A DNA stretch of 64,000 nt from Macrothele yani (GCA_039090855.1 CM077006.1:49919336-49983335), one strand, 5' to 3'; shown: positions 1 to 11,404, numbered from the stretch's first letter. Program-made: numbers and translations. The notes: generated by a model from the sequence alone, not told the origin.

Positions 1-174
1 CCTAAATTAAAGCTGCCTTTAAAATGTAAAGTTTTTCAAGACATTGAAGACATACAAAGAACTATGACATCAGCTCTTCACTCTGTACCAAAAGACGACC
101 TCTGCAAGTTCTTCCTTTCATTGGTTGATCATGCCACTTCTTGTATGAATACAGGAGGAATGTACTTCAAATAA
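1..174 (+). pseudogene. mariner-family transposase, C-terminal fragment
   Basis: Reading from base 1 in frame 1 gives 57 codons and a TAA. The end runs FQDIEDIQRTMTSAL, then SVPKDDLCKFF, then GGMYFK. This pattern (F-x-DIxDI...VPK...F...C...G-YF) is the standard C-terminal tail of mariner transposases downstream of the third catalytic Asp. The upstream part is outside the window, so I cannot tell whether the copy is otherwise intact. Confidence 0.7.
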
Positions 175-1028
175 AATATATTAACGTAAGTTTTCCAGCT
201 TTTCCATTAAAAAAAAAATGCAGTCTCATTACTTAATTGCCGTACTCTGTATATCCATCTTTAGACCATTCCTGCCACACCTTCACAACAGCAGCCAGCA
301 ATGCCAGATGGAGGTGCTGATAGACCTTTATATAAAGAGTCCTTCCCTTTCTACACTGTACAGGCTTCATACTGCCCAACTAATATGCCCTATCTGTGCC
401 AGTTGGTAACTGCACCACTACACACTGGGGACACATCCACCTGTGGAGACTCAGGTGGTCATAATGATCTGGTCACCAATATGCTTATGCATGAATTAGT
501 TCCAAACCTTCTGATAACCAAATTAAATCTGCAACAATTTACACACGCTTTGAAAACACAATGCAAAATTGTTCTTTCAGTCTCCTTGAGTGTGTGAATT
601 GAAGCCAAATCTCCTAGCAGTTCAGTAGACTATCATGCAGTGTGAAATACCAATGGTAATATACTATTACATTTAGAAGTAACAAGTCACGAGAAGTAGT
701 TTTACCTCACACCCTGAAAAAACAACAACTGTGATATCATTTGGTGCCATTTCCAATGTTTGTTCAAATCACAAAATTTTCATATCAAATTTATCACCAG
801 AAAATTGCAAACCAACCTTAAATTTAGTCTTAATTTTATCTTCTGAATTTATTTTAACAGCATTTCACGAATGAAATCACAAAGATATTATTATTAAGGG
901 CCAGCAGTACAGTTTTCTAAGTGTTCAAATATAATAAGCCATACCTTCTCCAGATAACCACTGGTGCTCTGCTGTATGCCATTAACACACACACACAAAA
1001 TATGAAAAAAAAAAAAAGTCTAGATTAC
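175..1028. other. intron sequence, no gene seen
   Basis: AT-rich sequence with homopolymer A runs and no frame I can assign. Short open frames at 218-597 overlap one another and show no family motif. It lies 3' of the 1029-1090 exon and so is intronic to Nup188 if that model is right. Confidence 0.5.
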
Positions 1029-1090
1029 CTTTCAACTTGACAGGTGCTTTCAGCAAGTGGTACTTTCACAGGAGAAGGGGTTTTTTCATT
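1029..1090 (-). CDS. Nup188: Nup188 exon (62 bp, last in window)
   Basis: This short exon encodes NEKTPSPVKVPLAESTCQVE plus two bases of the next codon. The acceptor is atttatatacag and the donor gtaatcta. It follows the SFGT exon in phase and resembles the basic, proline-containing segment that follows that block in vertebrate NUP188. Being short and unconserved it is the weakest of the set by itself. The remaining C-terminal exons must lie left of the window. Confidence 0.62.
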
Positions 1091-1995
1091 CTGTATATAA
1101 ATAAATGAAACATCAAAACCAATTTTGACTCCAAGCATCATCAATAAGAAAAATAAATCTGAAAATGCAAGTATAATTCCAAAGAAAGTGTTGGAAACAT
1201 TTCATTAGACTTTAAATGAGGTTTAATTAACCAACACCTATGTTCAAGATGCATCAAATGGTACTTAAAAGTGATTAAAAAGTGAAAGATGGCATGACTT
1301 TCTCTCTTGCCAACTTCAAATGCAATTCAAACCAACTGCTGACTAAGAATAACAGCTAGTGCAGCTTCCTGGGATTCCCCGAGAAGTGTAACAGCAACAA
1401 CAACAACAACAAAAAAAAAAAAAAAAAAAAAAAAAATCTGTCATCCCACTGGCAGTCTTAGGTGAAGAGGTGTAGCAGCATTTTCTGTATTATGAAAACC
1501 AGTTATTCTGGTAGTGTGCCTTTAATTTACCTTCTCCCAATAAAAAGGAATAAATCTGAAATATGTGTGAATAACCATTAAATACTCTACTTTACAAACA
1601 AAAATGACAGTTTTAAATTTGCTACCAGTTACCATATTTTCCAAGAATAACACTGCACCAGGTTTAAAGACACTGGTAAACATATCACAAAGGAATTCTT
1701 ATTTGAGGCCCATTTCAACCCCACTCCTCACAGATACTTAGATACAGTCAGCTATCAGAATTACAGTAAACTCTTACTAATCTGTCCCTTAATAATCTGG
1801 TCTATTGCTCTGACTGTGACATAAATAAGGCGAGGTTACACATCCTTGTGAAGTCATGAGCATGGGTTATTTTCAGACCATCTGTTGTGATCCACGCAGC
1901 ATTTCATCTGAGCTGTATTACAGTTGTAAATTTTTTCTTACTGTGTACATACACATACATACTGTACTGATATAAAAAGATCATTCACCATATAG
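1091..1995. other. intron sequence with poly(A) tract
   Basis: No coding or repeat family recognised. An A-rich tract near 1403-1436 follows a CAA-rich stretch and may be the tail of an unidentified retroposon. Confidence 0.4.
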
Positions 1996-1997
1996 TA

Positions 1998-3290
1998 TTG
2001 GGTATATAAATAAGTTTTGAGGGATTTGAGGTGAACAAAACACGTTGTTGGAGAACAGAAACAATATTTTAATATTAATCGAAGTATATCCCTCAGAAGC
2101 TACAACTTTACCCCATCTTTCGGGCAGTGAACGTATGCCCTGAAGGAAGAATTCCGGTTCCTTGGAAGAGATCCAGTTGTCCAGCCAATTTTTGATGTCT
2201 TCATAAGAACTAAACAGTTCTCCAAAAAGGGCTGACTGCATTGACTGGAACAAATGGTAATCCGATGGCGCAATATCTGGCGAATATGGCGGGTGGGGTA
2301 GAACTTCCCAGTCGGATCCTTCTAAGTACTTTTTCACAGGTCGAGAAACATGTGGTCTTGCGTTGTCATGCTGTAATATGACTTTGTTGTGTCTATTCTC
2401 CCATTCCGGCCGTTTTGGCGTGATAGCTCATTTTAAACGCATTAATGGGGTTCAATACCGATCACCAGTAATAGTTTCTGATGGTTTCAGCAATTCATAG
2501 TGGATCACACACCCTTCTGGTCCCACCAGATACACAGCATTACCTTTGAACCATGGATATTGCATTTTGGCATTGAAGGACCTGGTTCACCTGGCTTGAC
2601 CCATGCTTTCTGCCGTTTAGGGTTATCATACCATATCCATTTCTCGTCAGCAGTAATAATACGATGCCAAAAACCCTTTCTTTTTTGCCTTTGAAGCAGC
2701 AATTCGCAAATGGTTTTTCGATGTTCAAGGTCTCTTTCCCGCAAAGCATGTGGAACCCAATTACCTTCTTTTTGCACCATTCCCATGGCAGCTAAACGTT
2801 GTGAAATGCATGGTTGACTAACATTTAATGCTGCTGCTAGTTCTTTTTGGGTCTGGCAGGGATCCTCGTTGAGTAAAGCTTCCAATTCGGCATCAGCAAT
2901 TTTTTTGGGTGGTCCAGAACGTTCTTTATCACCGACATCGAAAGCGTTCCTTTTGAATCGTCTAAACCAATACTCACATGTTTTTATGGATGGGGAATGT
3001 TCACCATAGATTTCTGACATTAAGCGATAGCTGTCGGCAGCACTTTTCTTGACAATAAAGTAATGTACTAACTAACACTTCCCGCAAATGCTGTTTTGTC
3101 GGGACGAAAATTGCCATTTTCCATCGAGTAAAACAAACACGTCTTCGCACATCAATCGAACGCCGTATACTGACTCTGACAGCTGGCGTCTCGTACTGCG
3201 ATATTGCAGTGTTGCCACCTTAAAATACACGCGAGCAGTAATAAGTACGACACCGAACGGAAATCCCTCAGAACTTATTTATATACCCAA
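1998..3290 (-). mobile_element. mariner element with both terminal repeats (1293 bp)
   Basis: The ends are inverted repeats of about 30 bp with one mismatch. Both begin TTGGGTATATAAATAAGTT and continue TGAGGGATTT. The flanking dinucleotides are TA at 1996-1997 and 3291-3292, the target duplication expected of the Tc1/mariner superfamily. The size is typical for a full-length mariner. The transposase frame inside, on the minus strand, is dead. Confidence 0.93.
2075..3124 (-). pseudogene. mariner transposase (DD34D), inactivated
   Basis: Starting from the ATG at 3124, the paired helix-turn-helix region runs to about 2760. The catalytic domain follows, with TADEKW (first Asp), QHDNARPH (second Asp) and SPDIAPSDYHLF (third Asp). 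I count 34 residues between the second and third Asp, the mariner signature. The frame is broken by small insertions near 3085, 3070 and 2505, by stop codons in the 2410-2460 region, and by one more shift just before the normal stop. An open stretch covering the DNA-binding half survives at 2505-3020. Confidence 0.9.
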
Positions 3291-3821
3291 TACATACTGA
3301 TCATGTTCTTTTACCATTATTTCTTTTATCTTGTCTTTTATTTGTGTTTTTTATGTGCTACATACAATAAACTCGTAACATTAAATTTAATGAAGAATTA
3401 AACTAATTGTTATGCACTCTCAGTAATCTTGCACTCTTGCTGATCTGCACCTGTCTGTGCAAGGAATGGCCACATTAGCAAGAGTTTAGTGTATTAACAC
3501 AGCGATTCGACACCACTGAATTGCCTGTATTTACTGTTCATCAGGTAACATCAATCACATCAGAAAACTTGAAAATTACATCACTCTGGAGCAGAGGTTA
3601 AGCTACGATTGCCATTTTTGCAAAATGCAAGGAATTAATCTAAAACGTGCGCGAAAATTAGCGTCCCGTCGCAAAATGGGACCAGATATTTAAATTTCAG
3701 AGGTGATTGTGTTCCGAAATTTCCGAAAATTTGAACTCCTGTAGTGCAGGGGAAAAATTTTAATTCCGCCGCTAATTCGTGGCTAAAAGTATTCCGTCAT
3801 CAATTGTTCGGTCTGACGGTG

Positions 3822-3900
3822 TCGCGTCAGTTCGTCCACTACGACGATCCGTCGCGCGTCAGTTCGTCCACTACGACGATCCGTCGCGCGTCAGTTCGTC
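3822..3900. repeat. 32-bp minisatellite, about 2.5 copies
   Basis: The phrase GTCAGTTCGTCCACTACG recurs at 3826, 3858 and (partly) 3890, an exact period of 32. It is GC-rich (CGACG, CGCGCG) in otherwise AT-rich DNA. Confidence 0.9.
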
Positions 3901-3984
3901 AACAAAAGAGGCTAAATTTCTTTAACATTTTGCTACAACTTTTCCCTTCATTTTAGTATTTTTGCTACATCATTTTTTGAGCCC

Positions 3985-4075
3985 ACTTAAACTCTGCTCT
4001 GGAGACGGAATTGAACCGACTTGTCGCAATTTCTGTTCAAGCATGCTGTTCATTACACCACCTAGAACGACGAAG
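3985..4075 (-). repeat. tRNA-like SINE head, degenerate
   Basis: Read on the minus strand this contains a GTTCTAGGTGGTGTAATG phrase followed about 50 bases later by GGTTCAATTCC, the layout of tRNA A- and B-box promoters. It resembles the tRNA-like modules at 4324-4393 and 11332-11404 and is probably a member of the same SINE-like family. Confidence 0.5.
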
Positions 4076-4191
4076 TCTCGAGAATGTGAGAATTAATAAT
4101 CTGAGCATTCTAAGATTTTCACCAATAAAAGCAAATTTTGTTTCCTTGTAGTGTGGTTAAGAAAATCACCAGTCTCTCAGGTAGATTCTGT

Positions 4192-4658
4192 GGAAGAAAT
4201 ATTCTTCTCATAATACATGGAAATCTGTCAGAATTATTAACACAGCAATCAACACATATCTGAATTGCTTGCATTTACTGTTCATCATGTAACATTAATC
4301 ACATCAGAAAATTTTAAGCTTGCATCGCCCTGGAGTGGGAATCAAACCCGCACCTCTCATTTTCTGTTCGAGTATGCTATCCGTTACGCAGAGTGTAATA
4401 CCTAGCTTGCACCAGAATGAAAATCAGGAGATGCGGATTCGATTGTAATGATAGATGCGTAACAGATAGCATGCTCCAATGGTAATCGGGAGATGAGCGT
4501 TTGATTTGCGTTGCAGGATGATGTAATTTTCAAGTTTTCTGAGGTGATCAATGTTGTATGTATAATGAACAGTAGATACCAGCAGTTCAGATATTTCTGC
4601 TTACTGTGTTAATAATTCTGACATATTTCCACATATTAAGAGAAGAATGTTTTCTTCC
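4192..4658. repeat. foldback pair of tRNA-headed SINE-like units
   Basis: The left arm (from GGAAGAAATATTCTTCTC) is matched in reverse complement by the right arm ending GAGAAGAATG...CTTCC. The arms include a shared tail (ATGTAATTTTCAAGTTTTC and TGATGAACAGTAAATAC-like sequence). They also carry a tRNA-like module, clear on the minus strand at 4324-4393 with a GGGTTTGATTCCC box and degenerate on the plus strand at about 4430-4500. The same tail and head occur in the palindromes at 11248 and 54592. Confidence 0.7.
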
Positions 4659-4873
4659 ATACAAGGTACAGTCGGCTATGATTAAAAACAACTTCAAGAG
4701 AGCATGATATCCTGTTTGTTGAGATAAAGTAAGGATTCATGACAATGTAGATTAAGATAATATAACGTAGTTGTCACAAATGTTTATTTTTTCAAGCTGA
4801 CCATGGTTTCGCTGGGTATTGATCTAGCTTCATCAGGACGAATGGCACGTAAATATTCAAATTGTATATGGCA

Positions 4874-5215
4874 TCATAAATGGTGTTTACATTCACATGT
4901 TTTGGTTAGATGCTTCCACGCGTTTGATAGAAATGACATGGATGCCATGTCATTAACAAGTTGCGAAGACTTCTGATATATATGGAAAGCTTCCAAAATA
5001 TTAAGTTTGGTGGTTGAATCTGGCTTGTCAATAAGTTTTGCTTCTTCAAAGAGAAATTTATGGTCCTTTTCGTAACAGTGTTTAGCCATCGATGACTTCG
5101 TTAGGTCACAATTCCGAATGTAGGTCTTGTGCTCCTTCAATCGAAAACGCAAGGCTCTACGGGTCTGTCCTATGTACGAAGCGCCACATTCACAAGAATT
5201 TGATAAATTCCCCAC
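4874..5215 (-). pseudogene. PLE GIY-YIG endonuclease domain
   Basis: This open segment begins near a CECGASYIGQTRRALRFRL stretch, in which the GIY-YIG core is seen as ASYIGQT with the conserved Arg and the following KEH. It continues through an HCYEKDH segment and ends with EAFHIYQKSS and a short tail. It is separated from the RT by about 270 bp of frame-shifted coding sequence. Confidence 0.85.
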
Positions 5216-5486
5216 GAGTTTTTGTCTTCTACATAGTCCTTTTATCCTAAAAATCTCATTTTGTTTATGGGTTTAAAAATCACTTTAAAATGAAAGGTTT
5301 TGAGAATTTTTGTAATTTTGAAGGCAATGTAACGGGAAAATGGAATAATGGCAAAATTCTCACGCAATGGGCGCGTCACAGTAGTTAATGTGGAGTGGGC
5401 TTCGGTTTCCAGAATTTTGTTAGAGCCTTGTCTATAATGGAAGGGTTGTATCCTCGCTGTACTGCAACACGTTCAAGGAAATAAAG

Positions 5487-6720
5487 TTATTTTTCCAAAA
5501 TGTCCTTATCTGAACATATATGTATCGCGCAATATACGCAACTGTAAAAGGCGCTGAGTTTTTGTTGATAAGGGTGATTAGACTTGGCATGTGGAGGTGA
5601 AAAAATAGCGAAAGGCTTCCGATAAATTGTGGTTGCAAGAGATTGATTTAAGCGAGTTACCAGGACGTCAAGGAATGGTAGGCATCCATTATTTTCAGTT
5701 TCGTAGCTGAATTGAATGTGAGGATCAATGGAATTTATAAGTTTGACTAATTCCGGAATTTCAGAATGTTTTGCCTTCCATAAAACGAAAGTATCGTCTA
5801 CATATCGTATCCATAAGTCAAATTTCACGAGTTTGAAAAGTTTTTCTTCAAATCGACGCATGTAGATTTCACATAATATAGGAGACAGTGGACTGCCCAT
5901 GGCTACACCTTCCGTCTGTTCATAAAACGTTCCACGGAAAGTAAATATGCTCTGTTTTATGCATATATCCACTAGTCTTGTTATATCCTCAACTTCAGGT
6001 TGGCTGTAATGATGCTCTACAAGACTTGATTTCAGGGATTCCAGAGCTCCTTTTACTGGAACATTGGTGAACATAGATACCACATCAAAGGATAGCATTA
6101 GTTGGTCTACGTAGGGGTGTAGTTTTAGTCGATTGGTAAACAATGGAATTTTTCACAGATGTTTCGTTTGGAGTGGACAAGGTAGATAATTTTGAAGATA
6201 ATAACTTACATGCTGCTGTGCCAATATTACTTACTATAGGCCGGAAAGGGATTCCAGATTTATGTATTTTAGAGAGAGCATAGAATCTCGCACAACGAGC
6301 GTATGAAGGTTTAAGTTTGTTTTTTATGTTTAGGCTCAGAGTTTCTGAGTTTTTGATCAATTTCTGTATTTCTTTCAATTGTTTATCTGAAGGATCATTC
6401 TTTATTTCTTTGTAAGATCCATCCAAAATAAGATTTTTGACTTTGCTATCATAATGATTTTTGTCTAACACAACCACCTGGACTCCTTTGTCAGCTTAGT
6501 AATGATTAAATTTGAATTTGAGTGCAATTCTTTAAACACATTAATTTCTTTGGTGGTTAAATTTGGTCTAGGTAATGTAGCGTGATTTACGGTTATCACT
6601 TGGCTGATACAATGTCTAACTATTTCTTTTTCTTCAAAGTTGAGACTGCTTTGTATTAGAGATTCCTCAACTGAAGCAACTATGTCTGATACCGGTATCT
6701 TTCTTGAGATAGCAAAATTT
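5487..6720 (-). pseudogene. PLE reverse transcriptase
   Basis: Minus-strand segments give, in order, an N-terminal region (6145-6720) with SKIHKSGIPFRPIVS, typical of the fingers of Penelope RT, and the palm (5487-6143). The palm has SFDVVSMFTNVP, the GVAMGSPLSPI motif and the catalytic YVDDTFVLW, followed by the FLDVLVTR block. A one-base loss near 6497 and a shift near 6143 split the frame. The catalytic Asp pair is intact, so the loss of function comes from the frameshifts. Confidence 0.9.
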
Positions 6721-6734
6721 CATAAGCCCATTGT

Positions 6735-7196
6735 GTGAGATTCAACCAATTAAATAGAACACTTTTGTGGAAGGTATTGAATGAATGTGGTGTTATTGGG
6801 AATCTACTTAACAGTGTAAAATCCATGTATGCTGGTAGTAGAGTTTGTGTACAAGTGAATGGTGTTTTATCAAAATGGTTTTCTATTGGTGCAGGAGTCA
6901 GACAAAGCTGTGCAATGTCACCATGGCTGCTTAATATATTTATGGATGCGTGCATGCGTGATGCCAAAATAGATAATAGTGGTTTATGTCTTAGTGATAT
7001 CCGTGTGTGCAGATTGCTTTATGCTGATGACACTGTCCTGTTGGCAGAGAGCAAAAGTGAGTTGCAAAGTATGTTGTAATTGCTGTATGCTGATGACACT
7101 GTCCTGTTGGCAGAGAGCAAAAGTGAGTTGCAAAGTATGTTGTCCCAGATGTACGAAGTTTGCATGAAATTCAAACAGTATAAATAAGGGAAAAAC
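6735..7196 (+). pseudogene. L-A LINE reverse transcriptase fragment
   Basis: The segment encodes the second half of the RT palm: LLNSVKSMYAGSRVCVQVNG, then GAGVRQSCAMSPWLL, then the catalytic LLYADDTVLLAES. A TAA occurs at 7077-7079, at the seam of a 66-bp duplication that repeats the YADD segment in frame. Downstream sequence (MYEVCMKF...) continues the normal LINE protein but is soon shifted. Confidence 0.88.
7014..7145 (+). repeat. 66-bp in-frame duplication of the YADD motif
   Basis: The stretch beginning TATGCTGATGACACTGTCC at about 7020 recurs at 7086, exactly 66 bases later. It runs to GCAAAGTATGTTG in both copies with almost no difference. The second copy remains in the same reading frame as the first, separated by one TAA codon. 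Confidence 0.95.
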
Positions 7197-7454
7197 CAAA
7201 GTTATAGTGTTTGAGAAAGGAACTGGTAGCACTGAATGTAATGTAAGTATAAATGGCACTTTGATTGACCATGTGACAGAGTTTGTGTATTTAGGAAGCA
7301 TGTTTGACAGAGAGAACAAATTGGATGGTGAAATTAGTAGGTGAGTCAATTCTTCATTGAAAGTCACAGGTGCTCTGGGAGGTTTTCACATGAATGATGG
7401 GTTCTCTAGAGAGTCCCGCATGACTCTGTATGAAAGTGCAATTGTTGCACTCTG

Positions 7455-7895
7455 ATGTATGGCAGTGAAACCTGGGTACTGCAAAAGAAACATAGGAGTC
7501 ATTTGTGTGCTGGAGAAATGCGCTACTTACGTGGGGTTTGTGGCAAGACACGATCTGATTGTGTGAGGAATGAAGATGTATTGCAGTTGTGTGATGTGAA
7601 GCAAAATGTTGTTAGCAAGGTGGAGACCAATATGCTTCGGTGGTTTGGCCATGTTGAAAGAATGAGTGATGAAATGCTTACTAAGAAAATCTTTTTAGCC
7701 CAAGTGGCAGGAAGGAAAGGCAGAGGAAGGCCAAGGAAGACATGGGTGGATCAGATTCAGGAGTGTCTGCATGAGAAAAATATTATGAGTATGAAGCATA
7801 AAAGATCTTGTGTACGGCAGGTAATGGATATCAGCGAAGTCCGAGTTGTATGTCAAGATTGCTGTAAATGGAGAAGTTTGATACGACAACAGTAA
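7455..7895 (+). pseudogene. L-A LINE C-terminal region
   Basis: This 146-codon open stretch contains MYGSETWVLQKKH, then MLRWFGHVERM, then GRKGRGRPRKTWVDQI. These are the usual C-terminal blocks of RTE- and related LINE proteins downstream of the RT. The corresponding part is found in the minus-strand copies at 40950, 45900 and 62650. Between 7196 and 7455 the frame is broken but recognisable (VYLGSMFDREN). Confidence 0.88.
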
Positions 7896-7970
7896 GTAAA
7901 AATATCTGGTAGTTTGTATTTCTTTTTGGAGCAAACCTCTGAATCTCAGAGAACAACTTAGTGATATGTA

Positions 7971-8450
7971 TGTATGAGTTCAGTTTATGTGTTATTGTAA
8001 GAATTTTTACGATTTGTAGATATTTTAAGGGTGTATGTATGCACAGTGTGTTAAAAAAAAAAAGAGGGAAGGAAGGGGAAATAGATCAAATGGAAGTTAA
8101 ATTCAAGCAATATCAAAAGAACAACAAGCCTGTGTGGAGATGCTGGATATGTATGACCTGCAAATATGCGTATGCAACATAGAGAACAGAAGAACAGGAT
8201 AAAGCAACAACTTGCACTGCTAGATGCTACAAGAACCCTATTATGAATGTGCAAGAGATGTTACAATAGAGAAGCAAGCCTCAAAAAGGTAAGTTGCCTT
8301 CATATGTCAATGTCTGGTATGCATGTGAATTAAGACATAACATGGACATTAAGCAGTCCATTGAGCTATTATGGCATATTTCAAGACTTTATTTGCATGA
8401 CCACTACGTTTCCATGCTAATAATAACTAAAGAGTCAGTACTTTAAGTTA
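7971..8450. other. intron sequence, no element recognised
   Basis: AT-rich; the short open frames at 7961-8254 on both strands show no motif. It ends at the TA flanking the Tigger element. Confidence 0.4.
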
Positions 8451-8874
8451 CAGTGTAACTTGTCTAATTCGAACGTTTTTAATTGAAATTCTTGGTTAAT
8501 TCGAATTTTTCGTTTGGTCCCTTGAATTTTCTATATAAAAAATGTAAAAAAAAACAGTTTTAATTCAAACTTTTTTGTTCAATTCAAAGAAAACCCCATT
8601 TTCGTAATCTCATATTTTCAACAATAACCATTCAAAATGGGTACGCACTGTTCTGCATGAAGTTTCGAGTGTTGTTACGAGGTCGAGGTCACAAGCACCA
8701 ATTCTGCCCGCTCTAGGTTTACCTGAAAGTTGTTGTTATGCAGCTGGTAGCGAGTGGCGGAAAGGGGTCAAGGTCACGTCCGCTGTAGGCTGTAACCGTA
8801 GATGTTTAGTTTGCTTGCATTTACGCGAGGTGAACAATGTTACTGCCTGCTCCCGTTGTTTAAGAAATTTAGAT

Positions 8875-10066
8875 AAAAAAATTTCAGAAAGACAACAGAA
8901 CGATCTTGTTGTTTATTGACAACTGTACAGCACATAACATAATACCTCTGCTAGAAAATGTAAAGGTTTTGTTCTTTCCGCCGAATATGACTTCAGTAGT
9001 TCAACCCATGGATCAGGGTGTGATTAAGAACTTTAAGCACTTCTATTGACGCTATGTAGTCCAGACAATTCTATCAGGTATCGATACACAAGATCGCTTC
9101 AAAATCGACCTTCTACAAGCTGGTCATATGACTCGCAGTGCATAGCCAACAAGTTAAACCTGAAACTATAGCCAACTGTTTCCGAAAAGCAGGCTTCCAG
9201 CACCCTGATGATGAGTCTCAACTACATCAAGATAATGGTGGTGAGGAGATCATACCCACTGTGGAGTACTGGGAAGATGTAGGCTGTGATGTACCATATG
9301 AGGCTTTTGTGAGCATTGATGACAATTTAGCTGTTTGTGGTGAGCTCACAGATGATGAGATCTTGGCTGATGTTTTGAATAAGACCTACTTGTGTATCTT
9401 CAGATGAAGAACTGGAATGGCCAGAAGTTCCTGAAGAGCACCTTCCAAATGCAGTAGAGGCCTTGGTTCACCTCCAACAGTTAAGGTGGATGTCAAGTAA
9501 TTTTGCTTCCTATACTTCCAATGGAAAAACTTCTGTACACATTTTCTTCACAATTAATGCGTTCCCAAGGTTAAAAATTTCAACATCGATTAAAATAGCT
9601 TCATTTTATAACTTGGAATACTTAATATTTTTTAAAACATAACCATACTTATGCAATCCAGCATTTGTTTGTCTACTGACATCATCAAAGTACAGGTAGC
9701 GCCATCTTTTTTATGGTTTCAACACCACTAAAGGTAAAGTAATTGATTTTTAATATAATTATGGTCATGTTTTAGAAAATATTAAGTATTCCAAGTTATA
9801 ATAATGAAGTTATTTTAATCAATGTAAAATTTTCATCCTTGGGAACACACTAATCGTGCAGGAAATGTGTACAAAAGTTTTTTAATTGGAAGTATAGGAA
9901 GCAAAATTACTTGACGTCCACCTTAAGGAAGTTTGTTGAGAAACAGCAGAATGTAAGTGACTTTCTATTTCATTCACTCGATAAACTTGAGGAATTTACA
10001 CTTACCCATAACATGAATTCTAAGAAGCAGACCAAAATTTCACGTTTTTTTACAAAAAATATGTAA
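8875..10066 (+). pseudogene. Tigger (DDE_1) transposase, C-terminal half
   Basis: The sequence reads LLFIDNCTAHN (catalytic Asp), then FFPPNMTSVVQPMDQGVI, the hallmark of Tigger/pogo/jerky DDE domains. KPETIANCFRKAGF and an acidic tail ending DEELEWPEVPEEHL follow. There is a TGA after the KHFY segment near 9048 and a one-base insertion near 9142. The ORF is then interrupted by a TTAA MITE (9485-9922), after which it resumes exactly and ends ISRFFTKNM then TAA. Confidence 0.9.
9485..9922. mobile_element. 438-bp foldback MITE with TTAA duplication, nested in Tigger
   Basis: It begins GGTGGATGTCAAGTAATTTT and ends with the complement AAAATTACTTGACGTCCACC. The two halves match for about 165 bp each. 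TTAA occurs at 9481-9484 and 9923-9926. Removing the MITE and one TTAA restores the Tigger reading frame (CAG TTA AGG AAG). TTAA targets are used by piggyBac- and Kolobok-type transposases; I see no coding capacity to choose between them. Confidence 0.92.
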
Positions 10067-10234
10067 ATTTACTGTACTGTATTTTTTTGTATGTTATAAA
10101 TAAATATGTTGGTTTTTACAGCACTTGAAGTGAGTTTTGAATGTGCCCATATTCAAACTTGTCTAATTTGAATGTCAATAATTTGAATTATTTTTGTGGT
10201 CCCTTCAGCTTCGAATTAACCAAGTTACACTGTA

Positions 10235-11247
10235 CTTATAACTCAGTGTCCAGCATATAAAGATTCATGAAATGATTTGTTTTAATATTGTGAATGACAT
10301 CTGAAATTTATAATGTTACTGAAAATTGTTATAAGCTGCACCTAGTTGAAAATGTTGCATAACCGAGTTGCATGTCTGTAAAATCAAGTTTAGTGCTGCA
10401 GCGTTATAATCAGAACATATAGTATAAGAAACTTTATAATAATTGAGTTCAAATTTTAAAGAAATCATTCTCAGAAAACAAGAGTAAAACCTCTAAATAG
10501 CAGATGCCCTGGGACTTCAACATTTGTCCACTACTAGAGAGGTTGACTTCTAAGCCCCACTTAGCTCACAATACATAAAACTTAATATAAATACATATAT
10601 GTATTATATGCTTATACTTAAAATGATGTGTTTTCATTAAATTTTTTTTTTTTTTGCTACTGTTTTACAGTGAGAAACAACACAGTATTTTCATTTTAAA
10701 ATACAATACATACAATGTAGTATTTGGATGCATGTTAAACAAAGTACATAAAAAATAAAATATGTTACAACATGAATTTTAAAATGTATGTACCTACCGG
10801 CCATTATTTAATTAAATTAGTCAGAAATTTTTAGCTGCAAAAATCTGATAGAAGTGTTCCTTTTTTTTTTTTTTTTTTTTTTTTGAGTTCATAGCATATT
10901 TCTCAAAACATATTTTTAAATTCTTCAATAATACTAATTCCCCACTCCATAACCCCCGCTATTAAAAAACAAAACAAAAAAACACTTCACTGCACTTCTT
11001 ATCAGTGCCTTTAAAAAATGCACACCTTTTATAAAACTGCATCAGATGCTTTCTCCATCAAATATTTTTTTTTCATGTTTTCAAAGCAACAAACACACTC
11101 ACATTGTTTGTTCCCAAACACAGATATCTTCATCAACTGTAATGGAATTTTTTGCATTTTTCCTTCACTGTTTCGAAACGAAATTAGTTTGAAAATGGCA
11201 TCTAAACCCTCTCTCCTTCTGGATTGACAATGAATACCTAATTTTAC
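10235..11247. other. intron sequence, no gene seen
   Basis: AT-rich, with T-runs near 10640 and 10860. The open frames at 11018-11265 on the two strands mirror each other and have no family motif. Confidence 0.4.
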
Positions 11248-11331
11248 AAATTTTGAAGATGACAATTCAATTTTTGGTATAAATGTGACAAGAATAAGTC
11301 AGATAATATCCGAAAACTTGAAAATTTCACC

Positions 11332-11404
11332 GTCCTGGAGTGGGAATTGAACCCGCGTCTCCTGGATAGCTCCCGAGTATGCTAACCACTACACCACCCA
11401 GAAC
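11332..11404 (-). repeat. tRNA-like module, left arm
   Basis: Read on the minus strand it opens with GTTCTGG, which pairs with the closing CCAGGAC as a seven-base acceptor stem. TGGTGTAGTGGTTAGCATAC resembles an A box, and GGTTCAATTCCC is a good B box. I could not fold a convincing anticodon arm, so this is tRNA-derived rather than a working tRNA. Confidence 0.7.

Larger units (their letters stand above)
4775..6720 (-). mobile_element. Penelope-like retroelement (PLE), decayed
   Basis: A single minus-strand element carries an N-terminal region, a reverse transcriptase with a YVDD box and a C-terminal GIY-YIG-type endonuclease, the domain order of Penelope-like elements. The frame is broken at about 6497 and 6143 and between the two domains. 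On the right it abuts a LINE fragment on the opposite strand. Left of about 4775 I see no further coding similarity. Confidence 0.88.
6735..7970 (+). mobile_element. LINE family L-A, 5'-truncated copy
   Basis: The plus-strand copy starts inside the reverse transcriptase and ends in a 3' untranslated region carrying GAATCTCAGAGAACAACTTAG and then TATGTATG. The same 3' phrase ends the copies at 40820, 45870 and 62540 (all minus), which defines one family here called L-A. 5' truncation is normal for target-primed reverse transcription. I do not assign a clade with certainty; the arrangement is that of an endonuclease-RT LINE. Confidence 0.87.
8451..10232 (+). mobile_element. Tigger/pogo-type element, internally deleted
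   Basis: The terminal inverted repeats CAGTGTAACTTG followed by TAATTCGAA are found at both ends, flanked by TA at 8449-8450 and 10233-10234. After subtracting the nested 438-bp MITE, the element is about 1.34 kb, shorter than a complete Tigger. The DNA-binding half of the transposase is missing, and the C-terminal DDE half remains on the plus strand. Confidence 0.9.
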
